The notes under the pieces: generated by a model
The model's database searches: none
Told to the model about the DNA's origin: nothing
What the model saw: the letters and a program-made list of their open reading frames with translations, nothing else
Translations under genes and position numbers: made by a program
Part shown: one piece after another, positions 1-9,072 of the stretch
Layout of the letters: the number at the start of each line of letters is the position of its first letter
Position numbering within the stretch: the stretch's first letter is position 1
Source of the DNA: Marinoscillum sp964351625
GTDB taxonomy: Bacteria > Bacteroidota > Bacteroidia > Cytophagales > Cyclobacteriaceae
NCBI GenBank assembly: GCA_964351625.1
Contig: CAYGOV010000008.1
Location: 1-64,000, forward strand
Direction: 5' to 3'
DNA: 64,000 nt

Positions 1-2024
1 TTTAAGTCTGAGAGTTCAAAAAATTCTTCTAGGCTGTTGACTTTAACCGATAGGTTGATTGATTTTATAGATTCAAAACCAAAGTTTTTGATATCCAAGA
101 TTGGTCGGGCATACGCTTCGCAAGAGACTACAGGAAGGTCTTCGACTGATTTGATACCTGCATCATTTGCCAATAGATTGGCTGAAGTGACGCGGATATC
201 ATCAAGATAGATATTGTTGCCACCTGCATTTACGCCCATAAAGCCGATTTTGACTTGGTCCATGCCAGCATATTGGGTGATGTTAAGGTTGATGTTATCC
301 CAGTCTGAAGGACTATTTGGGATAAAGCTGAAAGCAGAAGTACCACGTGTTGCGAGGCTTAGACCATACCTTTCAAAAATGATGTTCTGTTTCTTAAAGC
401 TTTCACCACAATCTGTAGAGACCATGATTAAAAGTCCATCATCCTCTTGCGTTGACCTTGGAGCATAAGCATAAGTGAATTCCAGTTGAGCGGATGTTAG
501 CGAGGAAAGGTCCAATGTGTTTGTAACCAAAATATCGCGATAGCCGAAATTTTCACTTTGATTGTAAAATGGGAGGTAAGCAGCTGTGTTATCAGTAGTT
601 TCATTTGTCGCTACACCAGTTTGCCAATAAGACGTGGCACCATTCTCCATGTAGTTAGATAAGGAGAGACCACTTGAGAAGTCTATAAAGTAAGGAGCCA
701 CTTCGCTTTCCACTGGAGTGATTGTTACGGACTTAACATTATTTTCACTGCTTTGATCAGTAGTTCCATTAACCTTGATGATTTCAAAATTGATAACATC
801 ACCCATAGAAGTATTCAACATCACGGATTCAAATGAGACTACTGTCTTTTCACCTGACGCTAAATTGACATTTACTTGTTTGGTATCTAATAATCCACCA
901 TTCAGCTTAAAAGCAACTTCAAAACTGCTAACCGAATTTGTTCCATAATTCCTTAGTTCCACACTTGCAGTCTGATCGACCTTGCAGGCAGCTTGGGTGG
1001 GTGAAATAATGGAACGAATGCCCATATCATTTGCTACCATTACAGGCTCCAAAAGACCCGGAGAGTTGAGCAGTGATGCTCTACGAGGACTAGATTCAAG
1101 CACTAAGCGCATGCGTTCCTTTTGGCACTGGGTAAAAAGGTTCATACAGACATCATGAGTATAGTCCATATAGTTTTGAATCATATCTGGTGTGCCGCAT
1201 GTTGCTTTGGATAATGGACACCCGGAAGTGGAATTTTGCGCTTCAGGTGTATCATCACAGAAGTCATCAAACCCACATCCTCCATCTCCCCAGATATGTT
1301 TCAGTCCAAAATAATGGCCAATTTCATGTGTAGCTGTTCTACCGTGGCTATCAAAACTGCCAGTATTTTCATTGAAACCAACCCATTTATAATCGAGCAT
1401 CAAGCCATCGGTTGACTTATAATTTTTGAGTTCAGAGCCAGCAATGCTGGAGAAAGGAAATTGTGCTGCACCAAGGTTGCCACCTGATAGGTCTGTGACG
1501 TAGATATTCAAATAGTAATCTTGATCCCAAAAGCTTTCTGATTTTAACTGAATATCATCATTGACTGGGTCATAAGTGTCTCTTGAACCTCGCAACCTTA
1601 CTATGCCGCTTGTTGGTAGTCCTTCAGGATCACGTCGAGCCATGACAAACTCTATTTCAGTATCTGCCGTGACTGGTAGAAAAGATTCAGGAGTTTCGGA
1701 TGCATCCGCATTTGTCCTTCGGAAGTCAGCGTTTAGAATATCCAGTTGCTCAAGTATTTTAGCATCTGATAGATTTCCTTCCTTTCCGATAGTTGTCCCT
1801 GTATGAATAATGTGGAACACCACAGGTATTTGATAGATCGACTGTCTTTGAGTACTACTAGAAGATTTGAAAGGTTGGTTTTTTTCTTTTTCCAACCAAT
1901 TCTCAAAGGAAGTGCTTGATTCTGTCCGGTAAAGATTTGAAGCAAGTTGATTGGTTGCGCATCTTTCCTGAGCCATTCCCAAAAAGGAATTAAAAACTAG
2001 TAGCGTCAGAAAAGCTCTTCTCAT
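1..2024 (-). CDS. Secreted M43-family (cytophagalysin-like) zinc metalloprotease, 3' end outside window
   Basis: A secreted endopeptidase of the pappalysin/cytophagalysin family (M43). Reading the minus strand from ATG at 2024 gives a signal peptide (MRRAFLTLLVFNSFLGMAQ), a propeptide-like segment, and at about residue 230 the zinc motif HEIGHYFGLKH, followed by the Met-turn region NYMDYTHDVC with conserved cysteines. After the catalytic domain come Ig-like/CARDB-like beta domains and a MAM-like segment with several Asp/Asn-rich strands. The frame stays open to base 1, so at least 674 residues are present and the C-terminus is missing. A type IX sorting domain would be expected there but cannot be seen. 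It starts 2 nt after the NifU-like gene and is probably co-transcribed with mrp and that gene. The family call is secure; the substrate is unknown. Confidence 0.9.
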   Translation of the reverse strand, partial: MRRAFLTLLVFNSFLGMAQERCATNQLASNLYRTESSTSFENWLEKEKNQPFKSSSSTQRQSIYQIPVVFHIIHTGTTIGKEGNLSDAKILEQLDILNADFRRTNADASETPESFLPVTADTEIEFVMARRDPEGLPTSGIVRLRGSRDTYDPVNDDIQLKSESFWDQDYYLNIYVTDLSGGNLGAAQFPFSSIAGSELKNYKSTDGLMLDYKWVGFNENTGSFDSHGRTATHEIGHYFGLKHIWGDGGCGFDDFCDDTPEAQNSTSGCPLSKATCGTPDMIQNYMDYTHDVCMNLFTQCQKERMRLVLESSPRRASLLNSPGLLEPVMVANDMGIRSIISPTQAACKVDQTASVELRNYGTNSVSSFEVAFKLNGGLLDTKQVNVNLASGEKTVVSFESVMLNTSMGDVINFEIIKVNGTTDQSSENNVKSVTITPVESEVAPYFIDFSSGLSLSNYMENGATSYWQTGVATNETTDNTAAYLPFYNQSENFGYRDILVTNTLDLSSLTSAQLEFTYAYAPRSTQEDDGLLIMVSTDCGESFKKQNIIFERYGLSLATRGTSAFSFIPNSPSDWDNINLNITQYAGMDQVKIGFMGVNAGGNNIYLDDIRVTSANLLANDAGIKSVEDLPVVSCEAYARPILDIKNFGFESIKSINLSVKVNSLEEFFELSDL

Positions 2025-2026
2025 GT

Positions 2027-2314
2027 TCAATTTAAGGCATTAGGCAACCGCGCATTGGGATCATCTGGAGAAGTAAGATTGATAGCAATTACGCCTTTGA
2101 TTTCAGGAACTTCTCGCTTGATTGCTTCTTCTACGCCTGCTTTGAGTGTCATAGCTGACATTGGGCAAGAGCCGCAGCTGCCCAGCATTTCGAGTTTTAC
2201 AATTTGTTCGTCGGTCACTTCAAGCAGTTTAACATTCCCTCCATCAGCCTCCAGATAAGGACGGATGCTGTTGAGCGCAACTTCTATTTTCTGCAATAAT
2301 TCTTGATGGCTCAT
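2027..2314 (-). CDS. NifU-like C-terminal domain protein (Nfu-type Fe-S carrier)
   Basis: A 95-residue stand-alone NifU C-terminal domain, expected to carry a [4Fe-4S] cluster at a dimer interface and hand it to client apoproteins in the cytosol. The diagnostic motif is CGSCPMSAMTLK at about residues 47-58, giving the CxxC ligands, after the typical N-terminal helix (IEVALNSIRPYLEADGG). No N-terminal A-type domain is fused, so it is a short Nfu. It lies 3 nt after mrp and 2 nt before the metalloprotease gene. The pairing with Mrp, another Fe-S carrier family, supports a role in cluster delivery. Confidence 0.93.
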   Translation of the reverse strand: MSHQELLQKIEVALNSIRPYLEADGGNVKLLEVTDEQIVKLEMLGSCGSCPMSAMTLKAGVEEAIKREVPEIKGVIAINLTSPDDPNARLPNALN

Positions 2315-2317
2315 GGG

Positions 2318-3412
2318 TTAAACGGTTATTTCTACTTTTTTAGTCTTTTCTGCACCCGCATTTCTAATAGCTACACTTTGAGCGACTGCTTGTGCAAGAT
2401 CATTAAACGATTTGGCACTGGCATCATCACGCAAAGCAGCTGGGTAGCCTGAATCCCCACTCTCTCTGATACTTTGTACAATTGGAATCTGTCCAAGGAA
2501 GTTCACATTATGTTTTTCTGCTAATTTTTTACCCCCGTTTTCACCAAAGATAAAATACTTATTATTTGGCAACTCTTCAGGAGTGAAGTAAGCCATATTC
2601 TCGACAACACCGAGAACCGGCACATTAATTTGTGGCTGCATGAACATTTGAATCCCCTTTTGGGCGTCAGCTAAAGCCACTTTCTGAGGTGTTGTTACGA
2701 CTATGGCACCCGTTACAGGTACACTTTGTACAAGAGTTAAGTGGATATCGCTAGTTCCCGGAGGTAGATCTATCAATAGGTAATCCAGATCGCCCCAGAT
2801 TGTATCACCAAGAAACTGTTTCAGTGCTGAGCTAGCCATAGGGCCTCTCCAAACTACGGCGTTTTCTGGTGGCGCCAAAAATCCGATGGACATCAACTTT
2901 ACACCATACTGCGTGATTGGAAGGATTTTATTTTGTCCGTCTACCTGCGTGACTCCTGGTTGCTCATATTCACAGTTGAACATGGTAGGTACAGATGGCC
3001 CAAAAATATCAGCATCTATCAAACCAACAGATGCACCAGATTTTGCAAGGGCTACAGCCAAATTAGCTGCTACAGTAGATTTACCAACTCCACCTTTTCC
3101 TGAAGAAACGGCTATGATGTTTTTAACTCCAGGAAGCATCGGACCTTTCTCGCGAATGGTTGTTACCGTGCTAGACATTTCAATCTCAATTTTGATTGAT
3201 TCACCAAAATGCTTTTTAATTGCTTTTTCACAGTCTTTTCGGATCAGTTCCTTAAGTGGGCAAGCTGGTGTTGTCAGTACTACTGTAAAGCTGATTACAT
3301 CACTGGCGGGCATCACATTTTGGATCATACCCAAGGTGACAAGGTCTTTTTTTAGATCGGGATCTTGAACCTCACTTAGCGCTTTTAAGATATTTTCCTT
3401 GTTGATTTCCAT
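2318..3412 (-). CDS. Mrp/NBP35 (ApbC)-family P-loop ATPase, Fe-S carrier
   Basis: A ParA/MinD-fold ATPase of the Mrp/ApbC family that carries Fe-S clusters. It has an N-terminal DUF59/MIP18-like domain (residues 1-90, DPDLKKDLV near the start), then the deviant Walker A GKGGVGKST and the DLPPGTSDIHL motif. The usual C-terminal CxxC that bridges a cluster is absent: where many Mrp proteins have C-x-x-C, this one reads YFTPEELPNNKYFIFG. I believe this is common in Bacteroidota but cannot check it. The longer ORF begins upstream at 3433, but I chose the ATG at 3412 because AAAGGAAACAC precedes it and the product then begins MEINKENILKAL, as family members do. A strong promoter match lies at 3458-3486. 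Confidence 0.92.
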   Translation of the reverse strand: MEINKENILKALSEVQDPDLKKDLVTLGMIQNVMPASDVISFTVVLTTPACPLKELIRKDCEKAIKKHFGESIKIEIEMSSTVTTIREKGPMLPGVKNIIAVSSGKGGVGKSTVAANLAVALAKSGASVGLIDADIFGPSVPTMFNCEYEQPGVTQVDGQNKILPITQYGVKLMSIGFLAPPENAVVWRGPMASSALKQFLGDTIWGDLDYLLIDLPPGTSDIHLTLVQSVPVTGAIVVTTPQKVALADAQKGIQMFMQPQINVPVLGVVENMAYFTPEELPNNKYFIFGENGGKKLAEKHNVNFLGQIPIVQSIRESGDSGYPAALRDDASAKSFNDLAQAVAQSVAIRNAGAEKTKKVEITV

Positions 3413-3457
3413 GTGTTTCCTTTGTTGATGCAATGTTAATCAAGCTGTCTCGTACGA

Positions 3458-3486
3458 CAAACTTAAACCTGTCTTGAATAAGCCAA
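3458..3486 (-). promoter_or_regulatory. Bacteroidota-type promoter for mrp-nfu-protease
   Basis: On the minus strand the -33 element TTG (plus 3484-3486) and the -7 element TAAGTTTG (plus 3458-3465) are separated by 18 nt. This fits the TTG-N17-23-TAnnTTTG pattern known from Bacteroides and Flavobacterium. Transcription would start about 40 nt upstream of the mrp ATG. Confidence 0.65.
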
Positions 3487-3513
3487 GAATGGAACAAATA
3501 GTTTTGAGTTGAG

Positions 3514-3521
3514 TAGATTTG
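3514..3521 (+). promoter_or_regulatory. Possible -7 element for dnaG
   Basis: TAGATTTG matches the -7 consensus and lies 38 nt upstream of the dnaG start. No TTG sits at the expected -33 distance, so this is a weak call resting on one element. Confidence 0.3.
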
Positions 3522-3559
3522 CAGCTTTGAGAAGCTCGCTGAAAAGTTTTTAATATTCT

Positions 3560-5494
3560 ATGATTAGTCCCGCCACCATTGAGGAGATAAAGAACAAGAT
3601 GGATATCGTGGAAGTGGTGGGCGATTTTGTCACCTTGAAGCGATCTGGCTCGAGTTATAAAGCACTAAGTCCTTTTACCACAGAAAAGACACCTTCGTTT
3701 TATGTGGTTCCTTCGAAAGGCATCTTCAAGGATTTTAGTAGCGGAAAGGGGGGAGATGCCATCACGTTCATCATGGACGTAGATGGTTTGTCATATGTGG
3801 AAGCTTTGAGGTTTCTGGCTAAGAAATATGGTATTGAGGTAATAGAAAATGAGCAATCAGATGAAGCCCAAGATGCTCAGAACAATCGCGAGGCGCTGTT
3901 TATTCTCATGGGTTTTGCTAAAGATTACTTCAAAAAAAATCTTCTAGAGTCAGAGGAAGGGAAGTCTATTGGCCTTAGCTATTTTAAAGAACGTCAGGTA
4001 AACGAGGCTTCATTGGAGAAGTTCGAACTAGGCTATGCACTCAGTTCTTGGGATGGTTTGATCAAAGAAGCTAGTCAGAAGGGCTACAGAAATGAGATGC
4101 TGGAGGAAGCAGGGCTTATTATTTCCAAAGAAGAGGGCAAGGTTTACGATAGATTTAGAAATAGGGTTGTTTTTCCAATTCACAATGTCACAGGAAAAGT
4201 CGTGGCGTTTGGCGCACGGATTCTTGTCAATGATAAGAAGCAACCAAAATATATCAATTCGCCAGAGACGGAGCTTTATCACAAAAGCAATGTGCTTTAC
4301 GGCCTTTATCAAGCAAAGCAGGAAATCCGAAAATTAGATCGAGTATATCTGGTAGAAGGCTACACGGATGTGATTTCCATGCATCAGACTGGTATAGAGA
4401 ACGTGGTTTCTTCCTCAGGTACTGCTTTGACGGAAGAGCAGATAAAACTACTCAAGAGGTTTACCGAAAATGTGACTGTCATATTCGATGGTGATGCAGC
4501 AGGTATAAAAGCATCTATTCGTGGTATTGACATGTTGCTCAGCGGAGGGCTCAATGTGCGTGCGGTGGCCTTACCAGAAGGTGAAGACCCTGATAGCTAT
4601 GCTAAGTCATTGGGATCCAGTGCGTTTTCCCATTTTATTGAAAGTGAATCTCAAGACATTATTCGTTTCAAAACCAAACTATTCTTAGATGACGCACAAG
4701 GTGATCCTGTAAAGAAGGCGTCTCTCATCAAGGATATCGTAAGGTCTATTACCAAGATTGATGACCCTGTGAAGCGCACGGTTTATCTGAAGGAGTGTAG
4801 TGATTTGCTAGATATCAATGAGTCAGTATTGGTAGCTGAGCAAAACAAAATATTGATTCAGGAGAATCGGGACAGAGGCGGATTCAATAATGAACCAAGT
4901 TTTCTTACAACTCAAGATATCATAATCAGTCAACCTCAGGAACCTGAGCAGTTTGATATTCTAAAAGTCATAGAACTACAGGAAAAGGAAAGCGTAAGAG
5001 TACTTGTGAACTATGGTAAAATGCAGATTAAAAGTGCAGAAGTTGATGATCAAGAACTCATAGCCTACTTCATGAAGGAGGTAGAGGAAATCACTTTTAT
5101 TAACCCTGTTTACAAGCAAATACTGGATGTTTTCAAGGCTAAATTGAATGAGGGTGTCATTATTGACGGAACTTATTTGCTAGAGAATGGTTCTGAAGAA
5201 ATCAAGCGTGAAGTGGTCAATTTAATGACTTCCAAGCATGAATTGAGTGAAAACTGGGAGAAGAAGTTTAAAATATTTGTCCCAAAAGAAGAGGAGCATC
5301 TTAGAGATGTCTCTTACTCCAATATTCTAAGATTGAAGTTTAGGATAGTTCAGTATTTGATTGATGTAGAAAGTTTGAAGCTGAAGGAAAACGCTGATGA
5401 AAACGATGTGGACAAGATTCTTGATGAAATCAATGAATTGAAACAAATAGAGATGAGTCTGGCAAAAATGCTTGGAAACGTCACAGTCAAATAA
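3560..5494 (+). CDS. dnaG: DNA primase DnaG with a degenerate zinc-binding domain
   Basis: Makes RNA primers for DNA replication. The 644-residue product has the N-terminal primase domain (1-100), catalytic core and TOPRIM domain (VEGYTDVISM near 265, DGDAAG near 313), and a weakly conserved C-terminal helicase-interaction region. The N-terminal domain keeps the shape of the CHC2 zinc finger (EKTPSF, then GKGGDA), but all four ligands are replaced: S37 for Cys, T40 for His, D58 and S61 for the two Cys. The module therefore cannot bind zinc in the usual way. The start ATG at 3560 gives the usual N-terminus (MISPATIEEIKNKMDIVEVVGDFV). It diverges from mrp and is followed 34 nt later by ribBA. 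Confidence 0.96.
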   Translation: MISPATIEEIKNKMDIVEVVGDFVTLKRSGSSYKALSPFTTEKTPSFYVVPSKGIFKDFSSGKGGDAITFIMDVDGLSYVEALRFLAKKYGIEVIENEQSDEAQDAQNNREALFILMGFAKDYFKKNLLESEEGKSIGLSYFKERQVNEASLEKFELGYALSSWDGLIKEASQKGYRNEMLEEAGLIISKEEGKVYDRFRNRVVFPIHNVTGKVVAFGARILVNDKKQPKYINSPETELYHKSNVLYGLYQAKQEIRKLDRVYLVEGYTDVISMHQTGIENVVSSSGTALTEEQIKLLKRFTENVTVIFDGDAAGIKASIRGIDMLLSGGLNVRAVALPEGEDPDSYAKSLGSSAFSHFIESESQDIIRFKTKLFLDDAQGDPVKKASLIKDIVRSITKIDDPVKRTVYLKECSDLLDINESVLVAEQNKILIQENRDRGGFNNEPSFLTTQDIIISQPQEPEQFDILKVIELQEKESVRVLVNYGKMQIKSAEVDDQELIAYFMKEVEEITFINPVYKQILDVFKAKLNEGVIIDGTYLLENGSEEIKREVVNLMTSKHELSENWEKKFKIFVPKEEEHLRDVSYSNILRLKFRIVQYLIDVESLKLKENADENDVDKILDEINELKQIEMSLAKMLGNVTVK

Positions 5495-5528
5495 TTATAA
5501 AAGCATACTTATTCAAAGGATATAATAA

Positions 5529-6749
5529 ATGAACAACGAGCAACTTTTGGACCCCATAGAAGAAGCAATTGAAGCCATCAAGCGTGGTGAAGTAATTATC
5601 GTAGTTGACGATGAAGACCGAGAAAATGAAGGTGACTTTATCTGCGCCGCTGAAAAGGTGACACCTGAAATCATCAATTTTATGTCTAGAGAAGGGCGTG
5701 GATTGATATGTGCATCGTTGCTCGAAGAACGTTGTGAGGAGCTAGGGCTAGATCTTATGGTGGGGAAAAATACAGCTCTGCATGCTACACCGTTCACTGT
5801 TTCTGTTGATTTGATAGGTCAAGGCACAACAACTGGTATAAGCACCTCGGATCGTTCCAAAACCATTCGAGCATTGGTAGATCCTAAGACCAAACCTGAA
5901 GACCTTGGTAGACCAGGACACATATTTCCATTGAAAGCTAAGCAAGGCGGGGTTTTGCGAAGAACTGGTCATACTGAAGCTACCGTAGATTTTGCAAGAC
6001 TCGCGGGGCTACAGCCAGCTGGTGTTTTGGTTGAGGTACTTAAGGAAGACGGTAATATGGCAAGGCTTCCCGATTTAAGAATTATTGCTGATAGGTTTAA
6101 CCTTAAGCTCGTATCAATCAAGGACTTGATTGCTTACAGGATGGAACATGAGTCTTTGGTTCAGGAGGAAATCACCGTGGATATGCCCACAGAACATGGC
6201 GATTTCAAGCTAAGAGCTTTTAAGCAAAAGAATACTGGGGAAACTCATTTGGCATTGTACAAAGGGACGTGGGAAGAAAATGAACCAGTAATGGTACGTG
6301 TTCATTCTTCTTGTGTAACTGGGGATATTTTCGGTTCGTGCAGATGCGACTGTGGTAATCAACTTCATAGTGCTATGCAAATGGTAGAGAAGGAAGGAAA
6401 AGGGGTCGTGCTTTATATGAATCAAGAAGGAAGAGGCATTGGCTTGATAAATAAGCTCAAAGCTTATAAGCTGCAGGAGTCGGGTATGGATACTGTAGAA
6501 GCCAATATCGAATTAGGATTTGATATGGACCAAAGAGATTATGGCGTAGGGGCTCAGATTCTCCGAAAAATGGGCGTATCAAAAATGAAGCTCATCACAA
6601 ATAATCCAAAAAAACGTATTGGATTAATGGGGTATGGATTGGAAATTGTGGAGAACATTTCCATTGAAGTAGCCCCAAACGTGCATAATCAAAGATATCT
6701 CGAGACCAAACGTGACAAAATGGGGCACGAAATTCTCAAAGAGAAATAA
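5529..6749 (+). CDS. ribBA: Bifunctional 3,4-dihydroxy-2-butanone-4-phosphate synthase / GTP cyclohydrolase II
   Basis: Catalyses two entry steps of riboflavin synthesis: ribulose-5-phosphate to 3,4-dihydroxy-2-butanone-4-phosphate, and GTP ring opening. The N-terminal half (about 1-205) has the acidic RibB site DDEDRENEGDF and the RTGHTEATVD motif. The C-terminal half has the RibA zinc site CVTGDIFGSCRCDCG, where three cysteines line up, and the GTP site NQEGRGIGL. The length of 406 residues is normal for the fused enzyme. Its TAA overlaps the ATG of the next gene by 1 nt, indicating translational coupling to the secreted unknown and surE. Confidence 0.97.
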   Translation: MNNEQLLDPIEEAIEAIKRGEVIIVVDDEDRENEGDFICAAEKVTPEIINFMSREGRGLICASLLEERCEELGLDLMVGKNTALHATPFTVSVDLIGQGTTTGISTSDRSKTIRALVDPKTKPEDLGRPGHIFPLKAKQGGVLRRTGHTEATVDFARLAGLQPAGVLVEVLKEDGNMARLPDLRIIADRFNLKLVSIKDLIAYRMEHESLVQEEITVDMPTEHGDFKLRAFKQKNTGETHLALYKGTWEENEPVMVRVHSSCVTGDIFGSCRCDCGNQLHSAMQMVEKEGKGVVLYMNQEGRGIGLINKLKAYKLQESGMDTVEANIELGFDMDQRDYGVGAQILRKMGVSKMKLITNNPKKRIGLMGYGLEIVENISIEVAPNVHNQRYLETKRDKMGHEILKEK

Positions 6750-7351
6750 TGAAAAAAACTTATTTTATTGTTTGTTTGATATTAGCCACATTAGCTAGCC
6801 AAGGACAGGATTTTTCCAGCGAAGCGTGGCATGAGGGCTATCTAATAACCTCGGAAGGCGATACTACAAGAGGACTGATCAAATACGATATGGAAACTAA
6901 TATCGTGCAGTTGATCAGCAACAATGTCGTAAAAACTTATAGTAGCTATAAAATCTACTACTTTGAGATTTATGATGCCATCTTAGATAATTATAGGCAG
7001 TTTTATTCCATTCCTTATGAGGTCACAACAGATTACGAGTTACCGATCATTTTTGAGGTGCTTTATGAAGGACCACTTTCTTTGTTATCAAGAGAAGCGA
7101 TCGTACAAGAGAATGTGACAGGCACGTCTGCATATTGGGGTGGAAGCTACATTCAAAATTCTATCAAGTATTCCTTTTATTTTTTGGACAAGTCGGGGAA
7201 TATTCGACTTTTCAATCGCAAGCGATCTGAATTATTTACCATCATGTCAAAACATCAGTCGGACGTAAAAGGATTTGTGAAATCAAATAAGATGAGGTTG
7301 GATGATGCTCGAGATTTGATACGAATCACCGCATTTTATAACAGTTTGTAA
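6749..7351 (+). CDS. Secreted protein of unknown function
   Basis: I do not recognise a named domain. The 200-residue product has a clean signal peptide (MKKTYFIVCLILATLASQGQ) and a mature part of alternating beta-type segments, starting SSEAWHEGYLITSEGDT, and ends in a basic helix. It is likely periplasmic or surface exposed. Proteins with a similar opening (a strand, then 'G..T.G.I.YD') are common in Bacteroidota, but I know no function for them. It sits between ribBA (1-nt overlap) and surE (2-nt gap), so it is expressed with housekeeping genes. Confidence 0.75.
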   Translation: MKKTYFIVCLILATLASQGQDFSSEAWHEGYLITSEGDTTRGLIKYDMETNIVQLISNNVVKTYSSYKIYYFEIYDAILDNYRQFYSIPYEVTTDYELPIIFEVLYEGPLSLLSREAIVQENVTGTSAYWGGSYIQNSIKYSFYFLDKSGNIRLFNRKRSELFTIMSKHQSDVKGFVKSNKMRLDDARDLIRITAFYNSL

Positions 7352-7353
7352 AT

Positions 7354-8127
7354 ATGGATAAACCACTCATACTCGTCACAAATGACGATGGAATTACATC
7401 AAAAGGAATTAAAAAACTTATCAATTTAGTTACTCAGTTGGGTGAAGTAGTGGTCGTTGCGCCTGATAGCCCACAGTCGGGTATGGGGCATGCTATAACT
7501 GTTGGTGATACATTACGCTTGACAGAGAACCTTCTATTTGGTCCAGATATCAAGTCCTATGAGTGTAGTGGAACACCTGCAGATTGTGTGAAGCTAGCTA
7601 AGCATCATGTGTTGAAAGATCGCAAAATTGACTTAGTTGTTAGTGGCATCAATCATGGAAGCAACACATCTATCAGTGTACTTTATTCAGGAACTATGAG
7701 TGCGGCAATAGAGGCCGCTATCGAAGGCACACCAGCCATTGGTTTTTCACTGTGTGATTTCGACACTAAAGCTCCCATAGATCATGCGGATGAGTTTATT
7801 CTCAATATAGCTCGTGAAGCTCTAAAGAAGGGAATTCCAAAAGGTATTGCCCTGAATGTAAATATTCCGACTGCACAGGGCAAACCTATACAAGGAGTGA
7901 AGCTTTGCCGTCAAGCCAATGCTAGATGGGAAGAGGATTTCGATCAAAGAGTGGATCCAAATGGAAGAAAGTACTTTTGGATGGTGGGTAATTTCGTCAA
8001 TCACGACAAGGGTGAGGATAATGACGAATGGGCAATAGGGAATAACTTTATATCAATTGTACCTTGTCAATTTGACTTGACAGGACATCATGCCATTACC
8101 ATTATCAATAATGAATGGGATTTATGA
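7354..8127 (+). CDS. surE: 5'/3'-nucleotidase SurE
   Basis: A metal-dependent phosphatase that dephosphorylates nucleoside 5'- and 3'-monophosphates, linked to stress survival in other bacteria. The metal-site motif ILVTNDDGI is at residues 6-14, followed by the nucleotide-pocket region DSPQSGMGHAIT and the SGINHGSN loop with the metal-binding Asn. The length of 257 residues is normal. It is the last gene of the ribBA group and its TGA is immediately followed, with no base between, by the stop codon of the opposite-strand channel gene. Confidence 0.96.
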   Translation: MDKPLILVTNDDGITSKGIKKLINLVTQLGEVVVVAPDSPQSGMGHAITVGDTLRLTENLLFGPDIKSYECSGTPADCVKLAKHHVLKDRKIDLVVSGINHGSNTSISVLYSGTMSAAIEAAIEGTPAIGFSLCDFDTKAPIDHADEFILNIAREALKKGIPKGIALNVNIPTAQGKPIQGVKLCRQANARWEEDFDQRVDPNGRKYFWMVGNFVNHDKGEDNDEWAIGNNFISIVPCQFDLTGHHAITIINNEWDL

Positions 8128-8931
8128 TTAGGTATCGGTATCGTCCTGATCGTTAAGACGCTTTGCAAGCAGGTCTAGCTTACGGTTGATGTCATCAATC
8201 TTATCTTCTATTTTGTCATTATTGTCCATGACCATCTCATCCACGAAGATGGCATTCATAATAGACATTCCAAAGATTCCGCCTGTCAGAACAACAACGA
8301 AGAAGAATAGACGAGTCATTACTGGTTTCCAACTATTCGGGTCAGTTACACCCGCAATGATCGTGGAAGGTATTTCATTCCAACCTTCTAATGAGAATAC
8401 TTGAAAAATAGAATAAAGTGAAATAGCTGGATTTCCGAAAAGCTCCGGTGCTTCCTCACGGAATAAGTGACTAGCCAAAATAGCCAATAATATATTGTAG
8501 ATTATAAGTGCTGCAAATACAAATATTGATGCACGAAAAGCCCTTGCTATACCTGCCATCATTTTTGAGATATTCGGAATAAATCTCATAAATCGAAGTA
8601 TTCTAAGGACTCTTAAGAGTCTGAATACCAATAGATAAGACATGTCAGGGATTTGTATGATCAGCTCGAATAGAGAAGGAACGGATATGGCAACCAGTAT
8701 AAAATCAAACCGATTCCAACTGTCGTTAATGTATTGTTTCCATCCTCTCATTCCAACTTTCACGACTACTTCTAGCATAAAGAAGATCGTAAAGCCATGA
8801 TCCAGGATGACTAATAATGGATCATTGTGCAATTCAACGTATCCGAGTAAAAAGAGTAAAATGGAATTACCAATTATGGCACCTATAATAAGCCATTCAT
8901 TGGTAAATAATTTAATAATCCTTGAGATCAT
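8128..8931 (-). CDS. Voltage-gated cation channel (6-TM, NaChBac-like)
   Basis: A single-repeat voltage-gated ion channel that should form a tetramer in the inner membrane. Six membrane segments are visible. S4 carries five arginines at three-residue spacing (R104, R107, R110, R113, R116), the classic voltage sensor. The pore loop at about 176-186 reads FQVFSLEGWNE, with E182 in the selectivity-filter position and W184 after it, like bacterial sodium channels (T-L-E-S-W). The C-terminus (about 232-262) is an acidic then coiled-coil tail (IEDKIDDINRKLDLLAKRL), as in BacNav tetramerisation tails. Ion selectivity (sodium or calcium) cannot be settled from the filter alone. It stands alone and converges on surE. 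Confidence 0.9.
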   Translation of the reverse strand: MISRIIKLFTNEWLIIGAIIGNSILLFLLGYVELHNDPLLVILDHGFTIFFMLEVVVKVGMRGWKQYINDSWNRFDFILVAISVPSLFELIIQIPDMSYLLVFRLLRVLRILRFMRFIPNISKMMAGIARAFRASIFVFAALIIYNILLAILASHLFREEAPELFGNPAISLYSIFQVFSLEGWNEIPSTIIAGVTDPNSWKPVMTRLFFFVVVLTGGIFGMSIMNAIFVDEMVMDNNDKIEDKIDDINRKLDLLAKRLNDQDDTDT

Positions 8932-9072
8932 GTTGGTTAGTTCGAAATGTAACTTGGCTCAGCTGTTGCTAAGTTATTCTAAAATGGTGTTGGTCACAAC
9001 GAGTGTCAAACGAATTAACTGAAAAAAAATGGAAGTTTATTTTCTTGGTAACAAACAAGAGAACTCTCAGGA

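Noticed and set aside
2886..3368. Open frame on the plus strand inside mrp
   Set aside because: Complement of a real gene in a different frame, no conserved motif; a shadow.
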